Below, one piece after another: positions 17,221 through 25,650 of a DNA stretch of 64,000 nt (positions within the stretch are counted from its first letter, which is position 1; every line of letters begins with the position of its first letter). Both the position numbers and the translations under genes were made by a program. The notes under the pieces are model-generated. The model saw only the letters and a program-made list of their open reading frames with translations. It was not told the origin of the DNA and searched no databases. The stretch is from Treponema sp. (GTDB lineage: Bacteria; Spirochaetota; Spirochaetia; Treponematales; Treponemataceae). The stretch spans positions 62,001 through 126,000 of the forward strand of contig JAFLSQ010000002.1 of NCBI GenBank assembly GCA_022510865.1, given 5' to 3'.

Positions 17221-18096
17221 TTAGAATTCGTCATCTTTCAGAAGTTTTGTGATTTTCTCGTAAAGCTCGCGGGCATTGGTCAGAAGAGGACCGGGCTTGC
17301 TTTTTGATGACTTTCCCAGACCGAAAATTCTTGCGATTGAGATTTTTGACTCGTTCAGTTTCTTAAGCCGCAGCTGCAAATCATCCTGCTGGCCGTAATT
17401 GTATTCCAGAAGCCCGCAGAGATAAATCACGCCGTCCCATCCGTAATTCTTGTCGATGTCCGGCCCCATGTTCGCGAGCGTGGAGCTTTTCTCCTTGCGC
17501 TCGGTCTCATTGAGAACCGCCTGCTGATAAAAAAACAGAGCCTTTGAATAGAACATCTTTGATATGAGGTCGTAATTGTGATCCTCGCAGCACTTGTGCA
17601 AATCATCGGTGAGCCATGCAAGGCGCAGGCTGATAATCGCCATTTTTAGCGTGGGAATCATCTCCGGGCTGACATCATTGTAAGAAAGCAGCGCAAGGTA
17701 GTACATCGCGCAGCCGTCAAAAAGCGTGCGCTCTTTCTGCAAATTATAATGCGGGAATATTTTCTCGCACATCTGCATACGTCTGTCCGCGCCGGCGGCA
17801 AGCTTGTCCTTGTCCGCCTGGCTTATCTTGGCGTGAAAATCGTTCCAGAAAAACGCTGTGTTGCAGTGAGGGCAGGCTCCAACCTCATAAATCAGCGGAT
17901 AAATCGTGCCGTATTTTGCGGAAGGCTCAAAATTCCTGTGAAGCTCCGGCGTGAGCGAGCCGGCAATCATCCTGCCGTTTCCGCTGCGCATAATCTCGTG
18001 CGCGAAAGGCTTGTTGCAGACCGGGCAGCTGAGTTTGTCCTTTGACCAATAAGTCAGCCCTACTTTTTTCTCTGATTCTGATGATTTTGCGGCCAT
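17221..18096 (-). CDS. DUF2225 family protein
   Basis: A 291-aa cytoplasmic protein of the DUF2225 family, whose function is unknown. The N-terminus has a zinc-ribbon-like pair of motifs, SCPVCNKPF and ACPHCNTAFFW, separated by about 50 residues that include a conserved-looking YPLIYEVGA. The middle and C-terminal parts are alpha-helical and TPR-like, as described for the family. GAGGGGT lies before the ATG inside the end of acpS, and truA follows at once. DUF2225 proteins are frequent in Firmicutes and spirochaetes. A zinc-binding scaffold is the most one can propose. Confidence 0.85.
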   Translation of the reverse strand: MAAKSSESEKKVGLTYWSKDKLSCPVCNKPFAHEIMRSGNGRMIAGSLTPELHRNFEPSAKYGTIYPLIYEVGACPHCNTAFFWNDFHAKISQADKDKLAAGADRRMQMCEKIFPHYNLQKERTLFDGCAMYYLALLSYNDVSPEMIPTLKMAIISLRLAWLTDDLHKCCEDHNYDLISKMFYSKALFFYQQAVLNETERKEKSSTLANMGPDIDKNYGWDGVIYLCGLLEYNYGQQDDLQLRLKKLNESKISIARIFGLGKSSKSKPGPLLTNARELYEKITKLLKDDEF

Positions 18097-18098
18097 AT

Positions 18099-18470
18099 CT
18101 ACCCCTCAATTATCACAAACGCTGTGGCGTACTCTCTCTCGTGGCTGAGCGAGACGTGCGTCCTGCAATCTCCGCAACGACTGCCAAGCAGAGCCGCCGC
18201 GGACTCACTGATGTTCAGCAGAGGTTTTCCGCTGTCATCGTTGGTTATATACACATCTTTAAGACTGAACCCCGTGATTCCAGTCCCGAGCGCCTTTGAG
18301 AATGCCTCTTTTGCGGCAAAACGCGACGCATAATGCTGGCATCTCGCGCTGTCGCTTCCGCCCATCATCATCTCTGACGGATTGAAAAAACGCGCCAGTA
18401 AATCAGGGTTCTCAATCCATTTCTGCATCCGGCTTACCTGCACAATGTCAGTCCCGATTCCAAGAATCAT
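18099..18470 (-). CDS. acpS: Holo-[acyl-carrier-protein] synthase
   Basis: A 123-aa phosphopantetheinyl transferase that converts apo-ACP to holo-ACP using coenzyme A, needed for fatty-acid synthesis. MILGIGTDIVQVSRM carries the Mg-binding Asp, and RFAAKEAFSKALGTGI is the second metal/CoA motif. VSLSHEREYATAFVI is the C-terminal signature. Length is normal for the trimeric AcpS type. The ATG overlaps the cdaR stop as ATGA, so the two are co-translated. Confidence 0.95.
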   Translation of the reverse strand: MILGIGTDIVQVSRMQKWIENPDLLARFFNPSEMMMGGSDSARCQHYASRFAAKEAFSKALGTGITGFSLKDVYITNDDSGKPLLNISESAAALLGSRCGDCRTHVSLSHEREYATAFVIIEG

Positions 18471-19435
18471 CTTGACCCACCGCTCCCGGATGAGACGGAG
18501 TCCAGAGTGACGGTGATGAAATCGGCGGACTTCGACACGATTGTGAAAGAAGGAAGCACGCTGTAGCGCACAGGCACCTCGTAAGTCCCAGGTTCCGTAT
18601 AGTCCCTTAAATTGATGATTGCGGCGCGCGCGCCGAGCCTGTAATTCTCAAGAACCGGAACCTCGCCAGAGAGGATTATGCTCACCGTCGGAATCTCGCT
18701 GCGCAGGGCAAGGCCGGGCGCAAGATAGACAACCTCAACGGGAACTCCCGTGAACTCTTTCTCCATCACATCAACCTCAAGCCAGACAGTCGCAGAGAGC
18801 GCGCCGTGCTCCTTCACAGTAATCATGCTGCCCTGCTCCTGCAAGGCCGTCTCCACGGTGAAATTTTTCTCCGCGTTCGAGACGGTAATCCGCGTGGTTG
18901 GGATTGTCCGCACGGCAGAGACCACGCTCTCCGGCCCGGAAATCTCCACGGTGGACGGCGTGACCGCTATGCTTTTGATCCTGTAGCCGTGGGCAACCTC
19001 GCCAACAACAGAAGGCTCAACCGGAACATATCTTGTGATTTTTCTCTCAACCTGCACGTCAATCTTGTCATCCTTTAAAATGACTTCCAGCGGATTCATC
19101 TCCATCAGCTTTGGCGAGAGATTCACGTGAACCGGCAGGGTGTAAGTTCCGGTCTCGGCAATGTAGGATATATCCACAACGCCGTCAAAATCAGAGGCGT
19201 TTATCGTGTTCATTATTGTGTCATCCGTGCGGACAGTCACAAGCACATAATTCGGAATCTGTCCGACATGCATCACAAGCCCGTTCTCCTCAATTCTGAG
19301 CGGGACTGCGAAAGTCTTCCTGTCTATCTGGGACGCATAATAAAAAATATAAAGGAGGATTGCTATGAGCAGGCACACGACTTTCGCAATCCAGTTCTCC
19401 AGCAGGCGGTCAATTAAACGTCTGATGCTCGTCAA
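18467..19435 (-). CDS. cdaR: CdaR/YbbR-like regulator of diadenylate cyclase
   Basis: A 322-aa protein with one N-terminal membrane helix (WIAKVVCLLIAILLYIFYY) and an extracytoplasmic region built of repeated YbbR domains of about 80-90 residues. Characteristic pieces are VPVEPSVVGEVAHGYRIKSI and SAVWLEVDV-like edges, plus GPESVVSAVRTIPTT. YbbR/CdaR proteins bind and modulate the membrane diadenylate cyclase CdaA. The gene overlaps cdaA by 26 bases, supporting that pairing. The C-terminus ends in a short Ser/Gly tail. Confidence 0.9.
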   Translation of the reverse strand: MTSIRRLIDRLLENWIAKVVCLLIAILLYIFYYASQIDRKTFAVPLRIEENGLVMHVGQIPNYVLVTVRTDDTIMNTINASDFDGVVDISYIAETGTYTLPVHVNLSPKLMEMNPLEVILKDDKIDVQVERKITRYVPVEPSVVGEVAHGYRIKSIAVTPSTVEISGPESVVSAVRTIPTTRITVSNAEKNFTVETALQEQGSMITVKEHGALSATVWLEVDVMEKEFTGVPVEVVYLAPGLALRSEIPTVSIILSGEVPVLENYRLGARAAIINLRDYTEPGTYEVPVRYSVLPSFTIVSKSADFITVTLDSVSSGSGGSR

Positions 19436-20225
19436 TCGTATCCTCCAGGACTTTTTCTTCAGGTGTTATCTCAAGCAGATTTTCCAGAACTTTCCGCACC
19501 TCAGAGACAGAAAGGTCATAATTCAGTTTTGAATCATAGGCAAGGCTAAGCGCGCCGGTCTCCTCCGACACAACGAGGACAACCGCATCCGACACCTCGG
19601 AGAGTCCGAGCGCGGCGCGGTGTCGCGTTCCGAAAGTCTTTTTGATTGAGTAGTTCTCGCTTGACGGAAGGAAACAGCCCGCAGCAATCAGTTTGCCGCC
19701 CTGAATAAAGCACGCTCCGTCATGCAGCGATGTGTCTTTTCCAAAAATTGTCATAAGCAGGCTTGATGATAAATCAGCGTTAAGGATTGTGCCGGTGTGC
19801 ATTATGTTGTCAAGCTTTGTGTGGCGCATAAAAACCGCGAGCATTCCGCGCCTCTGCTTTGACAGCATATCCGCCGCAATAAGAACAGCGTCAACGTAAG
19901 TGTGCTTGGAGCGGCTTCCGAAGGCGAACCACGCGTTCTGCCCGATTCGCAGGAAAAGCTTGCGGATTTCCGGCTGGAAGACGAGCGCAAGCCCCACCAC
20001 AATTCCCGGCGCGATGATATTCAGAAGCCAGAGGATTGTCCTTAGCTTGAGCAAGGCTGCCACCGCGTATGCGGCCGCGACAATCGCAACGGCCTTAATC
20101 ATCTGCATTCCGTTTGTCTTTGATATAAAGTCGTAGGCCTTATAAATCAGAAAAGCAAGGATTGCGATGTCCAGCACCGGGCGGATAAAATTATATATGT
20201 ATAAAATTCTGTCAATTCCAATCAT
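19410..20225 (-). CDS. cdaA: Membrane diadenylate cyclase CdaA
   Basis: A 271-aa enzyme that makes cyclic di-AMP from two ATP. It has three N-terminal transmembrane helices (LDIAILAFLIYKAYDFI, MIKAVAIVAAAYAVAALL, ILWLLNIIAPGIVVGLALVF). The DAC domain follows, with SLHDGACFIQGGKLIAAGC (DGA motif) and TRHRAALGLSE (RHR motif), both catalytic. The ATG at 20225 is chosen, with GTG 20231 and TTG 20234 as in-frame alternatives. Two overlapping TATAAT boxes lie just upstream, so the mRNA leader may be very short. c-di-AMP typically controls potassium and osmotic balance and cell-wall homeostasis. The usual glmM neighbour is not here. Confidence 0.94.
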   Translation of the reverse strand: MIGIDRILYIYNFIRPVLDIAILAFLIYKAYDFISKTNGMQMIKAVAIVAAAYAVAALLKLRTILWLLNIIAPGIVVGLALVFQPEIRKLFLRIGQNAWFAFGSRSKHTYVDAVLIAADMLSKQRRGMLAVFMRHTKLDNIMHTGTILNADLSSSLLMTIFGKDTSLHDGACFIQGGKLIAAGCFLPSSENYSIKKTFGTRHRAALGLSEVSDAVVLVVSEETGALSLAYDSKLNYDLSVSEVRKVLENLLEITPEEKVLEDTIDEHQTFN

Positions 20226-20244
20226 ACGCACCAATTATATTATA

Positions 20245-21033
20245 TTATCGCAAAAAATTCATCACATTTAAAGTGTCAATTGCAGCGCGGACATCATGCA
20301 CGCGGATTATTCCGGCTCCTTTCTGCACGCAGATTAAGTCGGCGGCGAGCGTTCCAAAAAGCCTGTCCTGCACATCACGGGAAGTCATCGCGCCGATGCA
20401 GCGTTTCCGCGAGAGCGCCATCAGAAGCGGAAAACCCGCGCCGCACAAAAAATCAGTGTCCTTGATTATCCGGATGCACTCATCAGGGGATTTCCCGAAC
20501 CCGATTCCCGGGTCAACGATGATGTTCCGCCTGTCAACTCCAAGCGATGTAATCTCACCTGCCCGTCTTTTAAAAAAAGCCGCCACATCGGATGGAGTGC
20601 CGCCGCCCTGATGCATTATCACGACCGGAACGCCAAGACTTGCCGCCAGAGCAGGCATATTGCTGTCGTAAGTCATGGAAGATACATCGTTCAGAATGTC
20701 CGCGCCAGCCTCGTAAGCCGCCTTAAACACCCGTGATTTCCGGGTGTCCACAGAAATGCGCACCTGATTCCCGCTGTATTTTCTGCGCACCGCCTCAATC
20801 ACAGGAATCACGCGGCGAAGCTCATCGTCCTCGCTGACATCTGTGAAACCGGGACGGGTTGACTCTCCGCCAATATCCAGAATATCCGCGCCCTCCTCAA
20901 TCAGACAGAGAGCCTTCTGCGCACCGCCACGGCTCGCGTCAAAAAAAGAGTCCGGCGTGGCGTTCACAATCCCCATAACAAAGGCAGGACGCTCCGTGCT
21001 CATGGAAAATGCCGTGAAATCTAGCGAGCGCAT
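20245..21033 (-). CDS. folP: Dihydropteroate synthase
   Basis: A 262-aa TIM-barrel enzyme that joins p-aminobenzoate to the pterin diphosphate in folate synthesis, the sulfonamide target. FVMGIVNATPDSFFDASRGG is PROSITE-type motif 1, and ADILDIGGESTRPGF is motif 2. GADILNDVSSM, VPVVIMHQGG, DPGIGFGKSPDECIRI and the final IIRVHDV complete the family pattern. ATG 21033 is preferred because AAGGAG precedes it; it overlaps the end of dxs by 13 bases. A later ATG at 21003 is possible. Confidence 0.95.
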   Translation of the reverse strand: MRSLDFTAFSMSTERPAFVMGIVNATPDSFFDASRGGAQKALCLIEEGADILDIGGESTRPGFTDVSEDDELRRVIPVIEAVRRKYSGNQVRISVDTRKSRVFKAAYEAGADILNDVSSMTYDSNMPALAASLGVPVVIMHQGGGTPSDVAAFFKRRAGEITSLGVDRRNIIVDPGIGFGKSPDECIRIIKDTDFLCGAGFPLLMALSRKRCIGAMTSRDVQDRLFGTLAADLICVQKGAGIIRVHDVRAAIDTLNVMNFLR

Positions 21034-22952
21034 TCTAAAATCCGCTCCTTTATGTCGCCCACACAAAGATGCGCCTGCGCAAGAACCTCCTCGCGGCTTC
21101 CGTGACCGTAAAATTTATCCTCAAATCCCATGACACGAGTGTTCGTGATTCCGTTTTGCAGCGCAATCTGATTGAGGTACTCGCCCGCGCCGCCGGACGC
21201 AATTCCGTCCTCCACAAAAACAATTCCGTGATATTCTTTTGCAAGCGCGATGAAATGCTCCTCATCGAACGGCTTTATGAAACGCAGGATGTACAAATCC
21301 GCGTAGCCGTCCTCCAGAAGGACTGCCCGCACCGCTTTCTGCGCCTCTGGATAGATTCCGCCAGTGCACACGACAAGAACCTTATTTTTGCGTGATGACA
21401 GCTCCGCCTCGCTGATGTTCTCAATCACAAATTCAGAGCAAGGGATTAGAATCCCGCGGCCGCGCTCCACAGGCACCGAAAACTGCGGAAGCTCCGTCGG
21501 GCAGGAAAGCTTGGGGTAGCGGATCATCACCGCGCCGCCTTTCTCAACAGCCCACTCAAAGCAAAGCCGCAGGTCCTCCGCGCTGACAGCGGTCATAATC
21601 TCCAGATTCGGAACTGTGCGGAAAAGCGCGATGTCAAAAATCCCCTGATGGGTCGCGCCGTCAGCAGGAACCGCGCCCGCGCGGTCAACCATGAACACGG
21701 CATGTGCGCCCTGCAACGTTATGTCGTGAATCATCTGGTCAACAGAACGCTGCAAGAAAGTCGAATAAATGCAGACCACGGGAATTTTTCCGCCGCGGGC
21801 AAGCCCGCCCGCAAAAGTCACCGCGTGCTCCTCCGCGATGCCGACATCAAAAAACCTTTCCGGATAAAGGCGGGAAAAATGACTGAGCCCCGTCCCTTTC
21901 GCCATTGCCGCGGTTATTGCGACCACATCGCTGTTTTTTGCGGCATAATCGCAGATGATGTTGCTGAACGCCTCGGTAAAACTCAGCGTGTCGAATTTCT
22001 CAACCGTGCCGTCGCTTATCTGGAACGGCCCCACCCCGTGGAAAAGCTCGGGGTCATCCTCGGCGGGACTGTAGCCCTTGCCTTTTTTTGTGACCACATG
22101 AACCACCACAGGACGATGAAGCCTCCTCACCTTTTTGAGCACAGTCTCCAGCGATGCCTCGTTGTGGCCGTCAAGCGGGCCTACGTACTCAAATCCCAAG
22201 TCAACAAAAAGATTGTTCGTCAGAAGCAGGCCTTTCAGCGAGCGTTTGAAGCGGAAAATGAATTTCTCAAGGTATCTTCCAAGGTACGGAATTCTGTCTA
22301 TGATTTTATCAACACGGTAGCGGAAGGTCTGGTACTGCGCGGTCATTGTGAGGCGGCTCAGATAGCGCGAGACCGAGCCGGTGTTGTGGTCAATCGACAT
22401 CTGGTTGTCATTCAGCACGACAATCAGATTTTTGGACAGCTGCCCCGCGTGTGATAATCCCTCAAAAGCCATGCCGCCTGTGAGCGCGCCGTCCCCAATC
22501 ACAGCGATTACCTTGCCGTCGTCCTCATTCAGCTCGCGGGCGGCAAGAAGCCCGAGCGCGGACGAGATTGACGTGGACGAATGCCCGTTCGTGAAAAAAT
22601 CGTGCTCGCTCTCAGACTGGTTCGTGAAGCCGGAGAGACCTGATTTCTGACGCAAAGTCCTGAAATCAGCATAGCGTCCGGTAAGAAGCTTGTGGGCATA
22701 GCACTGGTGGCTCACATCCCAGATTATCGCGTCCTTCGGGCTGTCAAAAACGCGGTGCAGCGCGATTGTAAGCTCCACCACGCCAAGATTGCTCGCAAGA
22801 TGACCGCCGTTCTTTCCCACAACCTCAATGATTGTCCTGCGCAGTTCTGCTGCCAGCTGCGACAGCTCTTTCTGGCTGAGATTTTTTATATCTTTTGGAC
22901 TATGAATTTCAGAAAGTAAAATACCGGACCTCTCGCAACGATTTTTAAACAT
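21021..22952 (-). CDS. dxs: 1-deoxy-D-xylulose-5-phosphate synthase
   Basis: A thiamine-diphosphate enzyme (about 643 aa) that condenses pyruvate and glyceraldehyde-3-phosphate, the entry step of the MEP isoprenoid pathway. GDGALTGGMAFEGLSHAGQLSKNLIVVLNDN is the ThDP-binding region (about residues 145-175), and the GHSSTSISSALG motif lies before it. DGATHQGIFDIA, FVDVGIAEEHAVTFAGGLA-type and VVCIYSTFLQRSVDQMIHD segments mark the second domain. The 5' end is uncertain. The first in-frame ATG is at 22952, but homologues begin where this protein reads ILLSEIHSPKD, an ATT at 22922 preceded by AGAGG. A hairpin terminator lies just upstream. Confidence 0.95.
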   Translation of the reverse strand: MFKNRCERSGILLSEIHSPKDIKNLSQKELSQLAAELRRTIIEVVGKNGGHLASNLGVVELTIALHRVFDSPKDAIIWDVSHQCYAHKLLTGRYADFRTLRQKSGLSGFTNQSESEHDFFTNGHSSTSISSALGLLAARELNEDDGKVIAVIGDGALTGGMAFEGLSHAGQLSKNLIVVLNDNQMSIDHNTGSVSRYLSRLTMTAQYQTFRYRVDKIIDRIPYLGRYLEKFIFRFKRSLKGLLLTNNLFVDLGFEYVGPLDGHNEASLETVLKKVRRLHRPVVVHVVTKKGKGYSPAEDDPELFHGVGPFQISDGTVEKFDTLSFTEAFSNIICDYAAKNSDVVAITAAMAKGTGLSHFSRLYPERFFDVGIAEEHAVTFAGGLARGGKIPVVCIYSTFLQRSVDQMIHDITLQGAHAVFMVDRAGAVPADGATHQGIFDIALFRTVPNLEIMTAVSAEDLRLCFEWAVEKGGAVMIRYPKLSCPTELPQFSVPVERGRGILIPCSEFVIENISEAELSSRKNKVLVVCTGGIYPEAQKAVRAVLLEDGYADLYILRFIKPFDEEHFIALAKEYHGIVFVEDGIASGGAGEYLNQIALQNGITNTRVMGFEDKFYGHGSREEVLAQAHLCVGDIKERILECAR

Positions 22953-22965
22953 ACCCGCACTCAAT

Positions 22966-23016
22966 AAAAAAAAGACCGCAAGCAGTAAGTTACAGAAACA
23001 AACTGCGACGCGGTCT
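22966..23016 (-). terminator. Terminator or attenuator between the mS38-like gene and dxs
   Basis: On the minus strand AGACCGC...GCGGTCT (23016-22973) with an inner GCAGT/ACTGC pairing, followed by a run of eight T. It ends only about 14 bases before the dxs ATG, so it could attenuate dxs. Confidence 0.75.
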
Positions 23017-23042
23017 ATCTGACACAATCTTCGACCTAAAAA

Positions 23043-23132
23043 CTACTTGCTCTTATGCCGATTACGTCTAAGCATCTTTTTTCGCTTATGTGTCGCCATT
23101 TTCTGGCGTTTTCTTTTCTTTCCACAAGGCAC
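23043..23132 (-). CDS. Small basic ribosome-associated protein, AURKAIP1/COX24 (mS38/bS22-like) type
   Basis: A 29-codon gene too short for the ORF track: GTG start at 23132, perfect AAGGAG seven bases upstream, TAG at 23043. The peptide (MPCGKKRKRQKMATHKRKK, then MLRRNRHKSK) is almost all Lys/Arg. It matches the pattern of bacterial AURKAIP1/COX24-domain proteins (GKKRKR.KM.THKRKK..RKNRHK). Their mitochondrial homologue mS38 and mycobacterial bS22 sit in the small ribosomal subunit near the decoding centre. Assignment is by motif recognition. It has its own strong promoter and a downstream hairpin, so it is probably expressed highly and separately from miaA. Confidence 0.8.
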   Translation of the reverse strand: MPCGKKRKRQKMATHKRKKMLRRNRHKSK

Positions 23133-23167
23133 AATGGCACTCCTTAAAACTTATATAAGTTCCTATG

Positions 23168-23196
23168 ATTATGGCGAAAAACTCGGCTCTTGTCAA
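23168..23196 (-). promoter_or_regulatory. Promoter of the mS38-like small protein gene
   Basis: On the minus strand TTGACA (23196-23191), 17-base spacer, CATAAT (23173-23168). It lies between miaA and the small gene. Confidence 0.7.
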
Positions 23197-23202
23197 TAGA
23201 TT

Positions 23203-24177
23203 TTATTTGCGAAAAGCGTTTAAGTTTGATTTTATCACCTCGGAGACTTTCCGCACATCATCATCCAAAGCGCGATAATCAAGCCTGGTTCCAAGCGGAA
23301 TATCGCGGATATACGTGAACTGCTTTTTCGCATATTTACAGCTGTGCTTTTTTATCTCATCGCGCACAGTCCCGGCATCGCGGAGCTGTCCCGGCTTCTC
23401 ATCATCAAACCACTCGCTGTAACCGATTGCCTTCATGCCGGGGCTTTCCGCGCCATATCCCATAGCGACAAGAGAGCGCACCTCATCCTCAAGGCCGTCG
23501 CGGAACATCTGGTCTACGCGGCTACGTATCCGCTCATAAAGGGCTTCCCGCGGCGGCTCAAGGACAACGAGCACAAAATTGTATTTATCGCGCAAAGCCA
23601 GAGATGTGGTGTAACTGCTGCGGGGCTTGCCAGAAAGACGGTAAACCTCCAGTGCGCGGCAGATTCTGTACGCATCGTTCACGTGGATTCTCTGCGCGCT
23701 CTGTGGGTCAAGCATTTTCAGCTCATTGTAAAGTGCCTCGTTACCTTCAGCGGCAATCCGATTTTTAAGCTCCTCACGCACTCTGGAATCTGACTCAGGG
23801 GTGGGCGGAGGACCGTACAAAAAACTCCGCACATAAAACCCGCTGCCACCGCATACGACAGGAATTTTTCCGCGACCCGCAATCTCCTCGCAGGCGCGGT
23901 CGGCCGCCTCCACAAAATCGAATATATTCCACTGCTGCGACGGCAGAAGCATATCAATCAGATGATGGGGGATTTCCTTGCAGAATTCCGGGGATGGCTT
24001 TGCCGTTCCTATGTCCATGTGCTTGTAGACCTGCTGTGAGTCCGCGCTCACAACCTCCCCGGTTAAAATAAAATGACTGCCGTTCTGGGAGAAAAGCTCT
24101 CTCATCAGGGCAGTCTTGCCGGAAGCGGTAGGCGCGAAAATCACCACGACGGGGATTCTCTCAGTCCTTGTGCTCAA
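23203..24177 (-). CDS. miaA: tRNA dimethylallyltransferase
   Basis: A 324-aa enzyme adding a dimethylallyl group to A37 of tRNAs that read UNN codons. The P-loop is IFAPTASGKTALM (about residues 13-25). GEVVSADSQQVYKHMDIGTAKPS, HHLIDM and VVCGGSGFYVRSFLYG are family motifs. FTYIRDIPLG-like sequence and the KKHSCKYAKKQFT C-terminal tRNA-binding stretch complete it. The TTG at 24177 overlaps the rpoZ end by 17 bases and is not securely the true start; a GTG ten codons in is an alternative. The MiaA substrate comes from the MEP pathway, whose first enzyme (dxs) is nearby. Confidence 0.93.
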   Translation of the reverse strand: MSTRTERIPVVVIFAPTASGKTALMRELFSQNGSHFILTGEVVSADSQQVYKHMDIGTAKPSPEFCKEIPHHLIDMLLPSQQWNIFDFVEAADRACEEIAGRGKIPVVCGGSGFYVRSFLYGPPPTPESDSRVREELKNRIAAEGNEALYNELKMLDPQSAQRIHVNDAYRICRALEVYRLSGKPRSSYTTSLALRDKYNFVLVVLEPPREALYERIRSRVDQMFRDGLEDEVRSLVAMGYGAESPGMKAIGYSEWFDDEKPGQLRDAGTVRDEIKKHSCKYAKKQFTYIRDIPLGTRLDYRALDDDVRKVSEVIKSNLNAFRK

Positions 24178-24358
24178 TGCGGTACGTCACCTTGTTCGTG
24201 AAAAGCTGCCGTGCGGCCGCGCACACAACCTTGTTGTGGCTCGCCTCAATCTCCGGGTCGTCAATCTTCGCCATCTGATACGCGCGGAGACTTGCCGCCA
24301 CAGTAATCTCATATATGTTTCCGTTATATTCAACCAATTGCTCCAACGGGAAAACCAT
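24161..24358 (-). CDS. rpoZ: RNA polymerase omega subunit, spirochaete type
   Basis: A 65-aa protein read from ATG 24358, which has GGGGGT four bases upstream; the track's TTG start lies inside that Shine-Dalgarno sequence. The NIYEITVAASLRAYQMAK stretch and the KVVCAAARQLFTNKVTYRIE tail fit the omega/Rpb6 helix pattern (ARRAYQL and the downstream charged helix) as seen in treponeme rpoZ proteins. Omega helps assemble and stabilise beta-prime in RNA polymerase. The similarity is to the family pattern as I know it, not searched. It is the promoter-proximal gene of the rpoZ-miaA unit. Confidence 0.75.
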   Translation of the reverse strand: MVFPLEQLVEYNGNIYEITVAASLRAYQMAKIDDPEIEASHNKVVCAAARQLFTNKVTYRIEHKD

Positions 24359-24393
24359 TTTTACCCCCAAATTCTACCCAAGTATAATGGGAT

Positions 24394-24422
24394 ATTCTAA
24401 CAATTCCGTGATGATGTGTCAA
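24394..24422 (-). promoter_or_regulatory. Strong promoter for rpoZ-miaA
   Basis: On the minus strand TTGACA (24422-24417), 17-base spacer, TAGAAT (24399-24394). Confidence 0.75.
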
Positions 24423-24433
24423 TCAGACAGAGG

Positions 24434-25642
24434 TCAAAGCGCGCTGTAGATTATGTTCTTGACCTTGCGCGTCGTGTCCGTAGTGCCGGCCCCGGTCATC
24501 TGCATTGTCATCACGATTGCAAGCGAGTTCCTGCGGTCAACGCTCAGGTACGGGCCAAGCCATCCGTCCCACCCCATCTCGCCGTTCTCTGTGATTGCCT
24601 TGCAACGCCCGCTCTCAACCGCGACCCGCATAAGGTTGCAGTAAGTGTAGCCGCTCAGATGCTCCATGTTCCTGTCGAACGCCTCCTGCAACGGCGGGCG
24701 CAAGCGGGCAGTCGCAAGAAAATCCACGGTCTTTTTATGCAGAATCCGCTTTCCATCGCTCTCGCCGCCGTTCGTCAGCATCCGCGCGAACTTCATGTAA
24801 TCGCTGACGGTGCTGCAAAGTCCCGCGCCGCCGCTCTCAAACGCAGGCGGATTTCTCATCTCGCCGGAAATTCCAAGGTGCGGGCTTGCGAAAACCTCTA
24901 AATGCCGGGCTGAATCAGCCTCAACGCAGGTGTACGTCTTTGCAAGGCGGCTCTGCTTCTCTGCGGGGACATAAAAGTCTGTGTCGTCCATCCCAAGCGG
25001 ATTGAAAATGCGTTTTTTAAGAAATTCGCTGAATTTCATCCCGCTGACTGTCTCGATGACCGCGCCAAGAATATCGGCTGAAAGTCCGTATGAGTATGAT
25101 GTTCCAGGCTCAAAGCTCACGGGAATCTGCGAAATCATCCTTGCGAATTCGCGCGTGGTGATTCTGTTCGCGCCGGAGACATCCTCGTTCAGCCGGTTTA
25201 TCAAATCCGAGGTGAGGTGCTCGCCGGAAGGACAGCACTCACCCCATGCGCCGTAAGTGTATCCACTTGTCATGTTCAGCAAATCCTGAATCAGAATCGG
25301 GCGGCTGGCAGGACGGGACGCGCTATTCCGCCCCTCGCCGTCAGAAATCATCAGATTTTTGAACTCGGGAAGATAACGCCAAAGCTCCTCGCTCAAATCA
25401 ATCCTGCCCTCCTCAAGAAGAATCATGGCGGCCACAGATGTGACAGGCTTTGTCATGGAGTACATCCGGCAGATTGTGTCGCGCGAGAACGCACGGCCGC
25501 TCTCCGCATCGGCAAAGCCCGACTGCCAGTAGCCGGCCTCAGAATCATCCTTGCAGACCAGAAGATTGACGCCCGCGATTTTTTTTGCCTGAACCGCGCG
25601 ATCCAGGACATCCTGAATCAAATTCAAATGCGAGATATTCAT
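24434..25642 (-). CDS. Serine hydrolase, beta-lactamase/esterase (class C-like, COG1680) family
   Basis: A 402-aa protein of the penicillin-binding-protein-like serine hydrolase family. MYSMTKPVTSVAAMILLEEG holds the SxxK catalytic motif (Ser/Lys at about residues 62-65). YSYGLSADILGAVIE supplies the Tyr-x-(Asn/Ser)-like second motif. I saw no signal peptide, so it should act in the cytoplasm, unlike true AmpC beta-lactamases. Homologues include esterases and D-amino-acid peptidases; antibiotic resistance should not be assumed. It follows the DEAD-box helicase gene by 8 bases. Confidence 0.85.
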   Translation of the reverse strand: MNISHLNLIQDVLDRAVQAKKIAGVNLLVCKDDSEAGYWQSGFADAESGRAFSRDTICRMYSMTKPVTSVAAMILLEEGRIDLSEELWRYLPEFKNLMISDGEGRNSASRPASRPILIQDLLNMTSGYTYGAWGECCPSGEHLTSDLINRLNEDVSGANRITTREFARMISQIPVSFEPGTSYSYGLSADILGAVIETVSGMKFSEFLKKRIFNPLGMDDTDFYVPAEKQSRLAKTYTCVEADSARHLEVFASPHLGISGEMRNPPAFESGGAGLCSTVSDYMKFARMLTNGGESDGKRILHKKTVDFLATARLRPPLQEAFDRNMEHLSGYTYCNLMRVAVESGRCKAITENGEMGWDGWLGPYLSVDRRNSLAIVMTMQMTGAGTTDTTRKVKNIIYSAL

Positions 25643-25650
25643 AAAACCGC

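Noticed and set aside
22953-23027. Hydrophobic N-terminus (CNLLLAVFFLLSAG) of the dxs track ORF
   Set aside because: It is translated from the terminator hairpin region; a membrane signal on Dxs would be odd.
24434-25642. Calling this an antibiotic-resistance beta-lactamase
   Set aside because: Only the general serine-hydrolase motifs are present and there is no signal peptide; esterases and peptidases share them.
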